DNA from: Viridibacillus sp050278625
GTDB taxonomy: Bacteria; Bacillota; Bacilli; Bacillales_A; Planococcaceae
Assembly (NCBI RefSeq): GCF_050278625.1
Contig: NZ_JBNNTI010000014.1
Span: 22,216 to 86,215, forward strand
Direction of reading: 5' to 3'
Length of the DNA stretch: 64,000 nt
Below the pieces are notes generated by a model, which saw only the letters and a list, made by a program, of their open reading frames with translations, was not told the origin of the DNA and searched no databases. A program made the translations under genes and the position numbers. Below are positions 46,006-56,580 of the stretch, one piece after another. How positions within the stretch are numbered: the first letter of the stretch is position 1; each line of letters starts with the position of its first letter.

Positions 46006-46359
46006 TTACTCTCTACTACTTCTTTTTAAAACTTTCGCAATTTTTAAAACATGCTGTAAACTCTTTTTCGTTTCATGAAAATCTATAGTGGCCGCCGGAT
46101 GTCTGGCGATGATCACGTATTCCATATCATTTCTCAAATCATCTTGTAATTCGAAGAAACTTTGACGGATATAACGTTTGATTTGATTTCTAGTGACTGC
46201 CTTACCTATTTTCTTATTGATGGATAGCCCAATGCGAAATTCTTCTTGTCCCTCTTTTGGTAAACAGTAGACAACAAATTGACGATTTGCAAATGACTTA
46301 CCTTTACGAAATACTTTTTGAAAATCTTCATTCTTTTTAATTCTGCGGCGTTTTTTCAT
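46006..46359 (-). CDS. rnpA: Ribonuclease P protein component
   Basis: 117 residues. The RNR motif region TRNQIKRYIRQSFFEL and FQKVFRKGKSFANR are diagnostic. It pairs with RNase P RNA to mature tRNA 5' ends. About 220 bases downstream of rpmH. Confidence 0.96.
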   Translation of the reverse strand: MKKRRRIKKNEDFQKVFRKGKSFANRQFVVYCLPKEGQEEFRIGLSINKKIGKAVTRNQIKRYIRQSFFELQDDLRNDMEYVIIARHPAATIDFHETKKSLQHVLKIAKVLKRSSRE

Positions 46360-46554
46360 CTCTGCACCTGCTTATTCATTGTTTCTTTCTTCTTTATAAG
46401 AAGGTTTTATTTACATTGATTGTCGATCCTCTCCAAAAAGATAAACTTTTATAATCTACCCCTTAAAACATTGAAAAAGAGTTATTCATAAATGGTTAAC
46501 CGTTTTGGAGAAAAACCAACAATACTAAACACTAATTTCTCCATAAAGAAAAAA

Positions 46555-46582
46555 AAGACCACTGATGTTGGTCAGTGGACTT
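46555..46582 (-). terminator. Terminator between rpmH and rnpA
   Basis: AAGACCACTGA pairs with TCAGTGGACTT with one mismatch; a run of eight T follows on the minus strand. It overlaps the rpmH stop codon. It would make rpmH transcripts more abundant than rnpA. Confidence 0.75.
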
Positions 46583-46715
46583 ATGCTGATAATACTTTTC
46601 TTCCTTTACGACGGCGTGCAGCAAGTACTCTACGACCATTTTTAGAACTCATACGTGCGCGGAAGCCATGTACTTTACTATGTTTACGTTTTTTCGGTTG
46701 GTATGTGCGTTTCAT
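46581..46715 (-). CDS. rpmH: 50S ribosomal protein L34
   Basis: 44 residues, MKRTYQPKKRKHSKVHGFRA at the start and RRKGRKVLSA at the end, the standard L34. AGGAGGTGTC precedes the ATG. First gene leftward from oriC. Too short for the usual ORF listing. Confidence 0.98.
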   Translation of the reverse strand: MKRTYQPKKRKHSKVHGFRARMSSKNGRRVLAARRRKGRKVLSA

Positions 46716-46771
46716 TTATATGACACCTCCTGGAAAGTCTATTATAAAAAATACTACAGACAGTCTTGCAT

Positions 46772-46801
46772 ATTATATATAAACTTCGGTCATTCTGTCA
46801 A
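46772..46801 (-). promoter_or_regulatory. rpmH promoter
   Basis: On the minus strand TTGACA, an 18-base spacer and TATAAT: consensus hexamers, as expected for a strong ribosomal-protein promoter. Confidence 0.85.
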
Positions 46802-46862
46802 TGCTTATTTAGAAAATACATTTTATCACAATCTAGTCAGTGGTGTTTTTCTTTTCTAGCAG

Positions 46863-47162
46863 TTATCCACAATCCACTACCTCACTCTCAAAAACTAGTG
46901 TGGACACTTTTTTACATCCTCAAAATTATCCACAAGACTTATAGACAAGTTCTACACAAATTCACCTATTGTGGATAAGTTCGATGTGTATATTTATGCA
47001 ATTTGTGGATAACTCCGAAAAAATCTTGAACTAACTGGTTTTCTTTGATAAGATTATTGTGTTTTACTCTGTAAATAAATTTGTGTATGCAAAATGTTAT
47101 CCACAATTGTTAATAATATGTGGATAGTTTTATCCACTAGCTAAGAATAACATTTATCCACA
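46863..47162. promoter_or_regulatory. oriC: oriC part 1: DnaA-box array upstream of dnaA
   Basis: Perfect boxes TTATCCACA or TGTGGATAA at 46863, 46926, 46970, 47004, 47097 and 47154, and one-mismatch boxes at 47119 and 47130, in a 557-bp AT-rich gap between rpmH and dnaA. This is the incA/B-like half of a bipartite Bacillus-type origin and will also autoregulate dnaA. Confidence 0.95.
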
Positions 47163-47272
47163 GCTTGTTTTTATTGTGAGTATCTATCATTTATAGTTCA
47201 TTTATAAACATATTTTAACCGCATTTATAACCAAATATTCAATAGAGATATTTAGGTAAAGGAGAAAGAAGC

Positions 47273-48616
47273 TTGGAACATTTAGAAGAGTTATGGGACA
47301 AAGTGCTCTCACAAGTTAAACAAAAAATCTCAAAACCAAGCTTTGAAACTTGGCTTAAATCCACGAAGCTACTTTCTTACAAAGTTGATACCGTAACTAT
47401 TGCAGCGCCAAATTCATTTGGGCGTGAATGGTTGGAAAATCACTATGTACAGTTAATTGCTTCTATTTTGGCAGAATTAACAGGGAAAGATTTGCATATC
47501 CGTTTTGTTGTTCAACAAGACCCGGGCTTTGATGATTTCGATATTCCATCGCCACGTGTTCAAGAAAAACAAGACGATCGTCCAGATTTCTCTCCTGGTA
47601 TGCTGAACTTAAAAAACACATTTGATACATTTGTTATCGGATCTGGAAATCGCTTTGCACATGCCGCTTCACTAGCCGTTGCAGAAGCACCAGCAAAAGC
47701 TTATAACCCATTATTTATATATGGGGGAGTAGGTTTAGGAAAAACACATTTAATGCACGCAATTGGCCACTATGTATTGGAACATAACCCTAATGCTAAG
47801 GTGGTTTATTTGTCATCTGAAAAATTCACCAATGAGTTTATTAACTCTATTCGTGATAACAAAGCAGTAGAATTCAGAAATAAGTATCGTAGTGTTGATG
47901 TCTTACTAATTGATGATATTCAATTCTTAGCTGGAAAAGAATCAACTCAGGAAGAATTTTTCCATACATTCAATACTTTACATGAGGAATCGAAGCAAAT
48001 AGTTATCTCAAGTGATCGACCGCCAAAGGAAATTCCAACTTTGGAAGACCGCTTACGCTCACGCTTTGAATGGGGTCTAATAACAGATATTGCGCCACCT
48101 GATTTAGAAACGAGAATTGCAATATTACGAAAAAAAGCAAAAGCCGATGGATTAGATATTCCAAATGAGGTTATGCTATATATTGCAAATCAAATTGACT
48201 CTAATATTCGTGAGTTAGAAGGTGCTTTAATCCGCGTAGTTGCTTACTCATCGCTTGTAAATCAAGATATTACGGCCGAGTTAGCTGCACAAGCATTAAA
48301 GGACATTATTCCTAACTCAGTACCTAGAATGGTAACGATTTTAGATATTCAAAAGGCTGTTGGGGAACACTTCCATGTGAAATTAGAAGATTTTACTGCA
48401 AAAAAGCGTACAAAATCAATTGCATTTCCACGCCAAATCGCTATGTATTTATCACGTGAGTTAACCGATTTTTCATTACCTAAAATAGGTGAAGAATTTG
48501 GGGGCCGTGATCATACAACGGTTATCCATGCACATGAGAAAATCTCAACGATGTTTAAAGAAGATCAGAAGTTACAGCAAGATATTAAACAGATAAAAAG
48601 TATGCTAGGTAAGTAA
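47273..48616 (+). CDS. dnaA: Chromosomal replication initiator DnaA
   Basis: 447 residues from TTG 47273 after AAAGGAG. Domain I (1-85), short variable II, AAA+ III with GGVGLGKTHLMHA and LLIDDIQFLAGKE, and domain IV with GGRDHTTVIHAHEKI, the DnaA-box reader. It melts the origin unit and recruits the helicase loader. Confidence 0.98.
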   Translation: MEHLEELWDKVLSQVKQKISKPSFETWLKSTKLLSYKVDTVTIAAPNSFGREWLENHYVQLIASILAELTGKDLHIRFVVQQDPGFDDFDIPSPRVQEKQDDRPDFSPGMLNLKNTFDTFVIGSGNRFAHAASLAVAEAPAKAYNPLFIYGGVGLGKTHLMHAIGHYVLEHNPNAKVVYLSSEKFTNEFINSIRDNKAVEFRNKYRSVDVLLIDDIQFLAGKESTQEEFFHTFNTLHEESKQIVISSDRPPKEIPTLEDRLRSRFEWGLITDIAPPDLETRIAILRKKAKADGLDIPNEVMLYIANQIDSNIRELEGALIRVVAYSSLVNQDITAELAAQALKDIIPNSVPRMVTILDIQKAVGEHFHVKLEDFTAKKRTKSIAFPRQIAMYLSRELTDFSLPKIGEEFGGRDHTTVIHAHEKISTMFKEDQKLQQDIKQIKSMLGK

Positions 48617-48788
48617 AATTCCTGTGGATAACCCAAGAAGTTAACAACATACTTGTACACAGCCTGTCTACACGCGGATAGGCTGATTTTATTCGTTAAA
48701 TTGAACTTATCCACAAATCCACAGGCCCTACTACTATATCTATTAATCTTTTAATAAATAATAATATATATAAGTGAGGTATAATTTT
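48617..48788. promoter_or_regulatory. oriC part 2: DnaA boxes and AT-rich unwinding region
   Basis: Boxes at 48623-48631 (minus) and 48707-48715, then 48733-48776 almost entirely A/T (CTATTAATCTTTTAATAAAT and on). In Bacillus the unwinding element lies here, between dnaA and dnaN. A weak stem CAGCCTGTC/GGATAGGCTG at about 48660-48685 may terminate part of dnaA transcription. Confidence 0.85.
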
Positions 48789-49925
48789 ATGAAATTTGAT
48801 ATCATGCGAGATCGTTTATTAGATGGACTAAACGATGTTATGAAGGCAGTTAGTTCAAAAACAACAATTCCAATTTTGACAGGGATAAAAATTGATGTAA
48901 GTGCAGAAGGAATGCGTTTAACTGGTAGTGATGCAGATATCACGATCCAAACATATATCCCTGTTGAAGAAAATGGCGAACAATTAATGAATGTTGAAAA
49001 ACCAGGTTCAATTGTGCTACAAGCTAAAATGTTCAATGAGATTGTTCGTAAATTACCTACTAATGATGTTGAATTTGAAGTATCAGAGAAATTCCAAACA
49101 CGTATACGTTCGGGTAAATCAGATTTCCACTTGATTGGTTTAGATTCAACTGAATATCCTTTATTACCAGAGATAAGTGAAGACAATCAGTTCACTTTAC
49201 CTGCTGATTTATTAAAATCAATTATTCGTGAAACAGTATTTGCAGTATCAACGAGTGAAAGTCGTCCAGTACTAACAGGTGTTCATTGGCAAATAAAAGA
49301 CGGAGAACTTGTATGCGTTGCGACTGATAGTCATCGTCTTGCTCGTCGTAAAATTACTTTAGAAAATTTACCAAGTGAACAATCCAGTGTTGTAGTACCA
49401 GGAAAAAGTTTGACTGAATTAAGTAAAATTTTGAACGATGCAACTACTCCTGTAGATATTGTTATGACAAATCAACAAGTTTTATTCAAAACAAATGATG
49501 TTTTATTCTTCTCACGCTTACTAGAAGGGAATTATCCTGATACATCACGCCTAATTCCGGAAGAATATAAAACAGATGTAACTGTCAATGGCCGTTCTTT
49601 GCTTCAAGCTATTGACCGCGCCTCTTTACTTGCACGCGAAGATCGTAACAATGTTGTGCGTTTTACAACTATGCAAGACGAGACTATAGAAATTTCTTCT
49701 AATTCACCCGAAGTAGGGAAAGTAGAAGAACAAATTCAGGTTAGCTCGCTTGTTGGGGAAGAATTGAAAATTTCCTTCAGTGCAAAATATATGATGGATG
49801 CATTGAAAGCAATTGATGGGCAAGATGTTGTCATTCAATTTACAGGTGCTATGAGACCATTTATCATTCGTTCTGTACATGACGATGCTATATTACAATT
49901 GATTTTGCCTGTTCGTACCTACTGA
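48789..49925 (+). CDS. dnaN: DNA polymerase III sliding clamp (beta)
   Basis: About 378 residues from ATG 48789 with AGTGAGGT upstream; a GTG at 48774 sits within the RBS region. MKFDIMRDRLLDGLNDVMKA start, three clamp repeats and C-terminal LQLILPVRTY. Confidence 0.97.
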   Translation: MKFDIMRDRLLDGLNDVMKAVSSKTTIPILTGIKIDVSAEGMRLTGSDADITIQTYIPVEENGEQLMNVEKPGSIVLQAKMFNEIVRKLPTNDVEFEVSEKFQTRIRSGKSDFHLIGLDSTEYPLLPEISEDNQFTLPADLLKSIIRETVFAVSTSESRPVLTGVHWQIKDGELVCVATDSHRLARRKITLENLPSEQSSVVVPGKSLTELSKILNDATTPVDIVMTNQQVLFKTNDVLFFSRLLEGNYPDTSRLIPEEYKTDVTVNGRSLLQAIDRASLLAREDRNNVVRFTTMQDETIEISSNSPEVGKVEEQIQVSSLVGEELKISFSAKYMMDALKAIDGQDVVIQFTGAMRPFIIRSVHDDAILQLILPVRTY

Positions 49926-50006
49926 AAAAAATATTTTAATATAACAATCAGTGTGGATTATTTCCCAAGGTAGTTTGTGACCTGGTCATAAACTACTGAT
50001 TTTACT

Positions 50007-50036
50007 AAAGGATAGTCGTTTCGATGACTATCCTTT
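50007..50036 (+). terminator. Terminator after dnaN
   Basis: AAAGGATAGTC pairs with GACTATCCTTT around an eight-base loop, with TTTTTA following. It separates dnaA-dnaN from yaaA-recF. Confidence 0.8.
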
Positions 50037-50102
50037 TTACTTATGAACAAAAGTTCGGTAAAATATAGAGATAGAGAAAAATAGAAGAGGATGAAATTAA
50101 CT

Positions 50103-50330
50103 GTGAATGAAATTGCTATCGATACTGAATTTGTAACGCTTGGCCAATTATTAAAAATAACAGACGCTATTAGCTCAGGTGGAATGGCTAAATGGTTTTT
50201 GCAAGAGAATGATGTCTATGTAAACGGAGAAATAGATAATCGTCGTGGACGTAAACTATATGTTGGCGATACTGTGAATATTCCTGGAACAGGGAGATTT
50301 CAGATAACTGGTCCAACGAACGGAGAATAA
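50103..50330 (+). CDS. yaaA: S4-domain protein YaaA (RlbA)
   Basis: About 75 residues. FVTLGQLLKITDAISSGGMA and YVNGEIDNRRGRKLYVGD form an S4 RNA-binding fold. Involved in ribosome maturation in B. subtilis. ATG 50091 abuts AGAGG, so GTG 50103 is the more likely start. The stop is followed 1 base later by recF. Confidence 0.9.
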   Translation: MNEIAIDTEFVTLGQLLKITDAISSGGMAKWFLQENDVYVNGEIDNRRGRKLYVGDTVNIPGTGRFQITGPTNGE

Positions 50331-50331
50331 C

Positions 50332-51453
50332 ATGTATATAGAACGGTTAAAGCTGACGAATTACCGTAATTATGAATCGTTAGACTTGTCGTTTTCCCCG
50401 AAAATTAATGTTTTCTTAGGAGAAAATGCACAGGGGAAAACGAATGTTATGGAATCTATATACGTTTTATCAATGGCAAAGTCACATCGTACTTCGAACG
50501 AGAAAGAATTAATACGGTGGAGCGAAGACTATGGTAAAATAGAAGGTGACGTTCAAAAAAAATATGGTCATTTACCTTTGGAATTAACTCTTTCTAAAAA
50601 AGGAAAAAAAGCAAGGGTTAACCATTTAGAACAAAGCCGTTTAAGTGATTATATAGGACAGATGAATGTCGTGATGTTTGCCCCGGAAGATTTAACTGTA
50701 GTAAAAGGCAGTCCCCAAATCAGAAGACGTTTTCTCGATATGGAAATCGGGCAAATTTCTCCAGTATATTTACATGATCTATTAACATTTCAAAAGCTAT
50801 TAAAGCAACGGAATCACTTATTAAAACAAAACCAAGGGAAATCAGCATTGCAAGATGTAATGTTTGATGTATATACCGAACAATATATTCAAGCTGCTGT
50901 ACAAGTTATTCATAAAAGATTTCAATTTATGGATTTACTCCAGGAGTGGGCAGAACCAATTCATTTTGGTATCTCTCGAAATTTAGAGAGATTACAGATT
51001 CGTTATCGTCCAGTGAGTGGTATGAATCCGGAATGGACAATTGCTGAAATGGCAAATTTCTTGGAGAAGAAGCTACAAGATGCCTTGCCGCGCGAGCTTG
51101 AACGAGGCGTCACATTAATTGGGCCACACAGAGATGATTTGCAGTTCCTTGTGAACGACTATGATGTACAAACATATGGATCTCAAGGTCAGCAACGTAC
51201 GACGGCTCTATCACTCAAATTAGCTGAAATTGAACTTATTAAACAAGAAGTTGGGGAAGCGCCAATTTTGTTGCTAGATGATGTCCTTTCAGAGTTAGAT
51301 GATTACCGTCAGTCACACTTACTGAATACTATTCAAGGTGAAGTTCAGACCTTTGTGACAACAACAAGTGTTGAAGGAATTGACCATGATACAATCCGAG
51401 AAGCGGCAATGTTTTATGTGAAACAGGGTTCTGTTGAAGTGGAAGAAACCTAG
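50332..51453 (+). CDS. recF: DNA repair/replication protein RecF
   Basis: 373 residues. Walker A FLGENAQGKTNVMES, signature SQGQQRTTALSLKLAE and Walker B ILLLDDVLSELDDYRQ are the SMC-like ABC ATPase elements. It loads RecA at gaps with RecO and RecR. Directly after yaaA. Confidence 0.97.
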   Translation: MYIERLKLTNYRNYESLDLSFSPKINVFLGENAQGKTNVMESIYVLSMAKSHRTSNEKELIRWSEDYGKIEGDVQKKYGHLPLELTLSKKGKKARVNHLEQSRLSDYIGQMNVVMFAPEDLTVVKGSPQIRRRFLDMEIGQISPVYLHDLLTFQKLLKQRNHLLKQNQGKSALQDVMFDVYTEQYIQAAVQVIHKRFQFMDLLQEWAEPIHFGISRNLERLQIRYRPVSGMNPEWTIAEMANFLEKKLQDALPRELERGVTLIGPHRDDLQFLVNDYDVQTYGSQGQQRTTALSLKLAEIELIKQEVGEAPILLLDDVLSELDDYRQSHLLNTIQGEVQTFVTTTSVEGIDHDTIREAAMFYVKQGSVEVEET

Positions 51454-51526
51454 TATTAATACAGGTCAGTGGTTAGTAAAATAATTTAAAACGCATACTG
51501 ATGTCATGAAAGAGTAGGTGGGACAA

Positions 51527-53452
51527 ATGGCAATGGAAGAGAATAAACAGCCTGCTGCATATGATGCAGATCAGATACAAGTATTAGAAGGTTTAGAAGC
51601 AGTTCGTAAACGTCCGGGTATGTATATTGGTACTACGAGTTCTAAAGGTCTTCACCATTTGGTGTGGGAAATTGTAGATAACAGTATTGATGAAGCCTTA
51701 GCTGGATATTGTGATGAAATTAAAGTAACGATTGAAAAAGATAACTGGATTCGTGTTGACGATAATGGCCGTGGTATTCCAGTAAGCAATCAGGAAAAAA
51801 TGGGGAAACCAGCTGTTGAAGTTATTATGACAGTGCTACATGCTGGAGGTAAATTTGGTGGTGGCGGATACAAAGTATCTGGTGGTTTACATGGTGTAGG
51901 TGCATCTGTAGTAAACGCATTATCAGTTTCAACTGAAGTGTATGTAAAACGTGATGGTCATATTCATTTCTTAAGTTTTAGTCGTGGCCAAACAGATCAG
52001 CCACTTCAAGTTATTGGTGATTCTGAAGAAACTGGAACAACAACACGTTTTAAAGCAGATCCTGAAATCTTCAAAGAAACAACAGTTTATGAATTTGATA
52101 TATTAGCACACCGTATTCGAGAATTAGCTTATTTAAATCGTGGTATTAGTATTACGATAGCAGATGAACGCGGCGAAGAAGTACGTTCAAATACATACCA
52201 CTATGAAGGTGGTATTAAATCGTATGTTGAACATATTAACGAAAAGAAAGAACCTCTTCATGAAGCAATTGATTTAAAAGGTGAAAAAGATGGTATTTCA
52301 GTTGAAATCGCTATGCAGTATAATGCTGGATTCGCCTCTAATATTTTCTCATTTGCTAACAATATCAATACGTATGAAGGTGGTACGCATGAATCAGGAT
52401 TCAAAACAGCTTTAACACGTGTTATTAACGATTATGCGCGCAAAAATAATCTAATTAAAGATGCCGATGCAAATCTAGCGGGTGAAGATGTACGTGAAGG
52501 TTTAGTTGCTATTGTATCGATTAAACACCCTGATCCGCAGTTTGAAGGACAAACGAAAACAAAATTAGGTAACTCTGAAGTAAGCACAATTACAAACTCA
52601 TTATTCTCAGAACGTTTCGAGAGATTTTTACTTGAAAACCCTACAGTTTCTAGAACAATTGTTGATAAAGGTTTAATGGCAGCTAGAGCACGTGTAGCAG
52701 CGAAGAAAGCACGTGAATTTACACGTCGCAAATCCGCTTTAGAAGTTTCTAGCTTACCAGGTAAATTAGCAGACTGTTCTTCTCGTCATCCTGATGAAAG
52801 TGAAATCTACATCGTAGAGGGTGACTCTGCCGGTGGTTCAGCAAAATCAGGTCGTGACCGTCATTTCCAAGCCATCCTACCACTTAAGGGTAAAATTCTA
52901 AACGTGGAAAAAGCACGCTTAGATAAAATATTATCTAATGCTGAGATTAGAGCAATGATTACAGCAATTGGTACAGGTATTGGTGAAGAATTTGAATTGA
53001 AAAAAGCGCGCTACCATAAAATTGTTATCATGACTGATGCAGATGTTGATGGTGCCCACATTCGAACACTATTATTAACATTCTTCTTCCGTTTCCTACG
53101 TCCGTTAATAGAAGCGGGATATATTTATATTGCACAACCACCTTTGTATCAAATAAAACAAGGGAAACATATTGAATATTGTTACAGCGATGAAGAACTT
53201 CAAGAGATTTTAGAACGCCTTCCGAAAATGCCAAAACCAGGTATACAACGCTATAAAGGTCTTGGCGAAATGAACGCTGCGCAGTTATGGGAAACAACAA
53301 TGGATCCAGAGAATCGTATTTTACTCCAAGTAGAACTTGATGATGCAATTGAAGCAGATCGAACTTTTGAACAATTAATGGGTGAAGAGGTAGAACCACG
53401 TCGCCAATTTATTCAAGAAAATGCTGTTTACGTGAAAAATCTAGATATTTAA
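51527..53452 (+). CDS. gyrB: DNA gyrase subunit B
   Basis: About 641 residues from ATG 51527 after GTAGGTGGG. GHKL ATPase with EIVDNSIDEALAGY and GLHGVGASVVNALS, and TOPRIM with VEGDSAGGSAKSGRD and MTDADVDGAHIRTLL. It introduces negative supercoils with GyrA. Confidence 0.98.
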   Translation: MAMEENKQPAAYDADQIQVLEGLEAVRKRPGMYIGTTSSKGLHHLVWEIVDNSIDEALAGYCDEIKVTIEKDNWIRVDDNGRGIPVSNQEKMGKPAVEVIMTVLHAGGKFGGGGYKVSGGLHGVGASVVNALSVSTEVYVKRDGHIHFLSFSRGQTDQPLQVIGDSEETGTTTRFKADPEIFKETTVYEFDILAHRIRELAYLNRGISITIADERGEEVRSNTYHYEGGIKSYVEHINEKKEPLHEAIDLKGEKDGISVEIAMQYNAGFASNIFSFANNINTYEGGTHESGFKTALTRVINDYARKNNLIKDADANLAGEDVREGLVAIVSIKHPDPQFEGQTKTKLGNSEVSTITNSLFSERFERFLLENPTVSRTIVDKGLMAARARVAAKKAREFTRRKSALEVSSLPGKLADCSSRHPDESEIYIVEGDSAGGSAKSGRDRHFQAILPLKGKILNVEKARLDKILSNAEIRAMITAIGTGIGEEFELKKARYHKIVIMTDADVDGAHIRTLLLTFFFRFLRPLIEAGYIYIAQPPLYQIKQGKHIEYCYSDEELQEILERLPKMPKPGIQRYKGLGEMNAAQLWETTMDPENRILLQVELDDAIEADRTFEQLMGEEVEPRRQFIQENAVYVKNLDI

Positions 53453-53478
53453 CGAGCTAGTGAAGGGAGGTAAACACT

Positions 53479-56004
53479 TTGTCAGAAATCCACAATCCCG
53501 GTGTTAAAGGGATTAATATTAGTAAAGAAATTAGAACTTCATTTTTAGATTATGCTATGAGTGTTATCGTCTCTCGTGCCTTACCGGATGTACGTGATGG
53601 TTTAAAACCTGTACATCGTCGTATTCTGTACGGTATGCAAGAGTTAGGTAGTACTTCTGATAAGCCGTATAAAAAATCCGCTCGTATCGTTGGGGATGTA
53701 ATGGGTAAGTATCACCCTCATGGCGACTCATCTATTTATGATGCAATGGTACGTATGGCGCAAGATTTCAGTTATCGTTATATGTTAGTAGATGGTCATG
53801 GTAACTTTGGTTCTGTTGATGGTGACGGAGCAGCTGCCATGCGTTATACGGAATCTCGTATGTCTAAAATCGCTATGGAAATGCTACGCGATATTAATAA
53901 AGACACAATCGACTATGAAGATAACTATGATGGAAATGAGAGAGAACCAATTGTCTTACCAGCTCGTTACCCAAATTTACTTGTTAACGGTGCTTCAGGT
54001 ATTGCCGTTGGTATGGCAACTAACATTCCTCCTCATCAACTAGGTGAGGTTATTGATGGTGTATTAGCAATCTCTGATAATCCAGCAATTACAACGGAAG
54101 AGTTAATGGAAATTATCCCAGGACCAGACTTCCCTACAGGTGGTACAATCCTAGGAAGAAGCGGTATCCGCCGTGCTTATGAAACTGGCCGCGGTTCTAT
54201 TATTATTCGTGCTAAAGTTGAAATAGAACAAAAATCAAATGGTAAAGATACAATTGTTATTCACGAACTTCCTTACCAAGTGAACAAAGCGAAATTAATC
54301 GAAAAAATAGCGGAATTAGTACGAGACAAGAAAATCGATGGTATTACAAATATTAACGATGAGTCTGACCGTAACGGTATGCGTGTAGCTATCGATATCC
54401 GTAAAGATGCAAATTCTAATGTAGTATTAAATAATTTATATAAACAAACGGCTATGCAATCTAGCTTCGGTATTAACATGCTTGCGTTAGTTGAAGGTCA
54501 ACCAAAAGTTTTAAGTTTAAAAGAAGCTCTTTATCACTATTTGGAACATCAAAAAGTAGTGATTCGCAGACGTACGCAATTTGAGTTGAGAAAAGCAGAA
54601 GATCGAGCTCACATTTTAGAAGGTTTGCGTATTGCACTTGATCATATCGATGAAATCATTCATTTAATTCGTAGTTCACAGACAGGTGAAGAAGCGAAGA
54701 CTGGTTTAATTGAAAAATTCAAATTAAGCGAACGTCAAGCACAAGCAATTTTAGATATGCGCCTACAACGTTTAACAGGTTTAGAGCGTGAAAAAATTGA
54801 AGGTGAATATCTAGAACTGCAAGCAATTATCGCAAAACTGCGTGAAATACTAGCAGATGAAGGAAAGATTCGCCAAATTATACATGAAGAATTGCTTGAG
54901 GTTAAAGAACGTTTCAATGATAAACGCCGTACAGAAATAACTGCCGGTGGTATGGAAATGATTGAAGATGAAGATTTAATCCCTCGTGAGAATTCAGTTA
55001 TCACTCTTACGCATAACGGTTATATTAAACGTTTACCTGCGAATACATATCGTAGTCAAAAACGTGGAGGCCGTGGTGTACAAGGGATGGGTACAAATGA
55101 TGATGATTTCGTTGAACATTTAATGAATACATCCACACATGATACAATTGTATTCTTTACATCTAAAGGTAAAGCGTTCCGTGCAAAAGGCTATGAAATC
55201 CCTGAATATGGACGTACAGCGAAAGGTTTGCCGATTGTTAACTTATTGAGCGTTGATAAGGACGAACAAGTAACAGCAATGATACGTGTTCCCTCGTTTG
55301 AAGATGATGCTTACTTTATATTCACTACACGTACTGGTGTAACGAAACGTACTCCAGTATCATACTTCGCTAATATTCGTAATAATGGTTTAATAGCTAT
55401 TTCTTTACGTGAGGATGATGAATTAATTTCTGTTCGTCTTACAGACGGGAAAAAAGAAATTATCATAGGTACACGTAATGGTATGCTTGTACGATTTAAT
55501 GAAGAAGACATTCGATCAATGGGTCGAACAGCTGCAGGGGTCCGTGGCATTCGTTTAAAAGATGATGACTATGTTGTCGGAATGGAAATGATTGAGCCAG
55601 GACAAGAAATTTTAGTTGTAACAGAAAAAGGTTACGGAAAACGTACACCGGAAGAAGAATATAGAATCCAAACTCGTGGTGGCGTGGGAATTAAAACTTG
55701 CCAGATTACAGATAAAAACGGCCCATTGTCTGCTGTGAAAACAGTAGATGGTTCAGAAGATCTAATGCTCATCACAATTAACGGTATGTTAATTCGTATG
55801 GATATTAATGATATCTCAGTAACTGGACGTAGTACGCAAGGTGTTCGTCTAATTCGTCTAGGTGATGAAGAACTTGTTGCAACGGTAGCAAAAGTTGCAA
55901 AAGAATCAGAAGAAGATGAAGAATTAGATGAAAATGAAGAATCTGTTGAACTAAATGAAGTAACAGTAGTAGAAAGTAATGTAGATTCTGAGCCAACAGA
56001 CTGA
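53479..56004 (+). CDS. gyrA: DNA gyrase subunit A
   Basis: 841 residues. Catalytic Tyr in AAMRYTESRMSK, quinolone-determining region HPHGDSSIYDAMVRMAQDFS with Ser and Asp at the usual resistance positions (wild type), GyrA box QKRGGRG, and six C-terminal beta-pinwheel repeats with an acidic tail. AAGGGAGG precedes the start. Confidence 0.98.
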   Translation: MSEIHNPGVKGINISKEIRTSFLDYAMSVIVSRALPDVRDGLKPVHRRILYGMQELGSTSDKPYKKSARIVGDVMGKYHPHGDSSIYDAMVRMAQDFSYRYMLVDGHGNFGSVDGDGAAAMRYTESRMSKIAMEMLRDINKDTIDYEDNYDGNEREPIVLPARYPNLLVNGASGIAVGMATNIPPHQLGEVIDGVLAISDNPAITTEELMEIIPGPDFPTGGTILGRSGIRRAYETGRGSIIIRAKVEIEQKSNGKDTIVIHELPYQVNKAKLIEKIAELVRDKKIDGITNINDESDRNGMRVAIDIRKDANSNVVLNNLYKQTAMQSSFGINMLALVEGQPKVLSLKEALYHYLEHQKVVIRRRTQFELRKAEDRAHILEGLRIALDHIDEIIHLIRSSQTGEEAKTGLIEKFKLSERQAQAILDMRLQRLTGLEREKIEGEYLELQAIIAKLREILADEGKIRQIIHEELLEVKERFNDKRRTEITAGGMEMIEDEDLIPRENSVITLTHNGYIKRLPANTYRSQKRGGRGVQGMGTNDDDFVEHLMNTSTHDTIVFFTSKGKAFRAKGYEIPEYGRTAKGLPIVNLLSVDKDEQVTAMIRVPSFEDDAYFIFTTRTGVTKRTPVSYFANIRNNGLIAISLREDDELISVRLTDGKKEIIIGTRNGMLVRFNEEDIRSMGRTAAGVRGIRLKDDDYVVGMEMIEPGQEILVVTEKGYGKRTPEEEYRIQTRGGVGIKTCQITDKNGPLSAVKTVDGSEDLMLITINGMLIRMDINDISVTGRSTQGVRLIRLGDEELVATVAKVAKESEEDEELDENEESVELNEVTVVESNVDSEPTD

Positions 56005-56025
56005 ATAATTGCATTTAATAGTATG

Positions 56026-56062
56026 AAGAACTTCGACTATTTTTAGTCGAGGTTCTTTTTTT
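56026..56062 (+). terminator. Terminator of gyrBA
   Basis: AAGAACTTCGACTA pairs with TAGTCGAGGTTCTT (one mismatch), followed by a run of T. Confidence 0.88.
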
Positions 56063-56406
56063 GTTATTATTTTCATAACTTCATAAGATGAAATGATAAT
56101 TAAATGTGGATTGTGGGATTTTAGGAAAGAACAAGAGGAGATGCAATGCGATAAATAGAAAAATTTGATATTATAAGCTTTTTAGGGAAATTTTATTAAT
56201 AATTCTACGGAAAAATGGGAAAAGTGATTTCTCTTTAGGAATAGATTAAAAAATTAAGTAAAAACATATATTATATTAAAATATTTTTTCTAAATACTTT
56301 CTTACTTTAAAGTTATAGATTGATAGAACTAATTAAATGTTTTCTATTAAAAATAAATTGAATTTTCTCATTTTTATATTATATTAAGAAAAAATAATTA
56401 AATAGT

Positions 56407-56436
56407 TTGACTTAAATTGGAATGAATGTGTAAAAT
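56407..56436 (+). promoter_or_regulatory. Candidate promoter of the opp operon
   Basis: TTGACT, an 18-base spacer and TAAAAT lie within a very AT-rich 550-bp gap, about 145 bases before the first gene. The long leader may be regulated. No other feature is visible in 56063-56580. Confidence 0.5.
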
Positions 56437-56580
56437 ATTAATCAACATATAACAATTGTATGAGTTTTTTAAAGAAATTGACATATTAATTAAATTTATG
56501 TATATATTTTAAAACAAAATACTGTTATTATTTTCTTAATATTCTTTCTACATAATGAGTATTTGAAAGGAGATATACTT